A stretch of 64,000 nt of DNA from Fuscovulum blasticum DSM 2131. Lineage in GTDB: Bacteria; Pseudomonadota; Alphaproteobacteria; Rhodobacterales; Rhodobacteraceae. Shown here in pieces: positions 63,360 to 64,000 of the stretch; within the stretch, counting starts at the first letter, position 1; every line of letters begins with the position of its first letter. The notes under the pieces were generated by a model. The model did no database searches and was not told where the DNA came from. It saw nothing but the letters and a program-made list of their open reading frames with translations. The DNA is taken from NCBI RefSeq assembly GCF_003034965.1, contig NZ_PZKE01000005.1, positions 124,001-188,000 of the forward strand. Direction: 5' to 3'. A program made the position numbers and the translations under genes.

Positions 63360-64000
63360 TCACGCCATTGCGTCCCGCAGTACCGCCAGCACGGCATCGG
63401 ACGGCACGTCCTCAGCCACGAAGGCCTGACCGATACCACGCGCCAGAACGAAGCGCAGCCGGCCGTCGATCACCTTCTTGTCCTGCCCCATCAGCGCGAG
63501 CAACGCTTCGGGGCCGGGCAGGTTGCCGGGGATGTCGCGGATGTCCACCTTCATGCCCATGGCCTGCAGATGGGCGCGCACACGGCTGGGCGATTCCTGG
63601 CTGCACAGGCCAAGCCGTTGCGACAGTTCGAACGCCAGCGCGCAGCCGATGGCCACGCCTTCTCCGTGCAGCAGGCGGTCGGAATAGCCGGTGGCCTTTT
63701 CCAGCGCGTGACAGAAGGTATGCCCAAGGTTCAGCAGCGCACGCTCGCCCTCCTCGGTTTCGTCGCGCGAAACGATCCCCGCTTTCATCTCGACGCTGCG
63801 CGTCACCGCGCGCAACCGGGCCGAGGCATCCCCCGCCGCCATGCCAGGGGCCGCAACTTCCAGCCAGTCGAAGAAGGCGGAATCGCCCAGAAGGCCGTAT
63901 TTCACCACCTCGCCATAGCCGGCCAGGAAATCGCGCGGCGGCAGGCTGTCCAGCACGGAAATATCGGCCAGCACCAGGCTGGGCTGGTGGAAAGCACCTA
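63360..64000 (-). CDS. aroB: 3-dehydroquinate synthase, N-terminus beyond window
   Basis: C-terminal 213 residues of AroB, second enzyme of the shikimate pathway. The frame continues to the window edge (AFHQPSLVLADISVLDSLPP), so the start is outside. Landmarks are FLAGYGEVVKYGLLGD and the metal/substrate segment LNLGHTFCHALEKATGYSDR then LLHGEGVAIG, both intact. The end GIGQAFVAEDVPSDAVLAVL lies at the aroB C-terminus. aroK normally precedes it. Confidence 0.95.
   Translation of the reverse strand, partial: GAFHQPSLVLADISVLDSLPPRDFLAGYGEVVKYGLLGDSAFFDWLEVAAPGMAAGDASARLRAVTRSVEMKAGIVSRDETEEGERALLNLGHTFCHALEKATGYSDRLLHGEGVAIGCALAFELSQRLGLCSQESPSRVRAHLQAMGMKVDIRDIPGNLPGPEALLALMGQDKKVIDGRLRFVLARGIGQAFVAEDVPSDAVLAVLRDAMA

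Overview
The window looks like chromosomal DNA of a GC-rich alphaproteobacterium of the Rhodobacteraceae/Paracoccaceae type (Rhodobacter/Paracoccus-like). Grounds are the glnB-glnA pair, a HU-like protein with a Lys/Ala-rich tail, a tiny Hint-domain protein, an EF-G-like second factor, a capsule export protein with a long N-terminal extension, and GGATATTT-type intergenic repeats familiar from that family. Genes are tightly packed, many overlapping by ATGA. I see no rRNA, phage, insertion sequence or CRISPR array. The first gene and the last (aroB) run off the window edges.

0.5-22.9 kb is mainly housekeeping: nitrogen assimilation (glnB-glnA), NAD(P)HX repair (nnr), tRNA-Leu, trigger factor, a heme-dependent N-demethylase-like protein coupled to a flavodoxin-fold oxidoreductase, an EF-G-like GTPase, an Hsp70-like ATPase, a DnaQ-like exonuclease, two tRNA-Val genes, HU, Lon and Tgt. 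It ends with a TetR-MFP-RND efflux operon that has a clear palindromic operator.

22.9-42 kb is the distinctive part. It is a minus-strand run of 13 genes: a molybdenum hydroxylase (FAD subunit plus a fused 2Fe-2S/Mo subunit), an Fe-S reductase resembling 6-hydroxynicotinate reductase (split by a one-base poly-G frameshift), a UPF0280 protein, a DUF1185 protein, an unidentified polytopic membrane protein, a complete Liv-type ABC importer with a Tat-exported binding protein, and an ATP-dependent hydantoinase/oxoprolinase pair (hyuA-hyuB). A divergent MarR regulator and a TMADH-like flavin/Fe-S oxidoreductase lie at its head. Together they look like uptake, hydroxylation, ring reduction and lactam opening of an N-heterocycle; the substrate is unknown. 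hyuAB is bracketed by inverted copies of a three-hairpin repeat.

42-54.8 kb holds a DMT exporter, a FadL-type porin with a readable promoter, a P-loop ATPase followed by metA (predicted acetyl-CoA type) and an alpha/beta hydrolase, ppk2-tetR, a polyamine-type ABC importer without its binding protein, a MocR regulator divergent from a DUF1127 peptide, and rplM-rpsI.

55-64 kb holds an SseB-like/uracil-DNA-glycosylase-like pair, an NhaA-like antiporter, a capsule export group (kpsT-like, kpsE-like, kdsA), a racemase homologue lacking one catalytic Cys, a BaiN/HI0933-type flavoprotein, tRNA-Gln and the 3' part of aroB.
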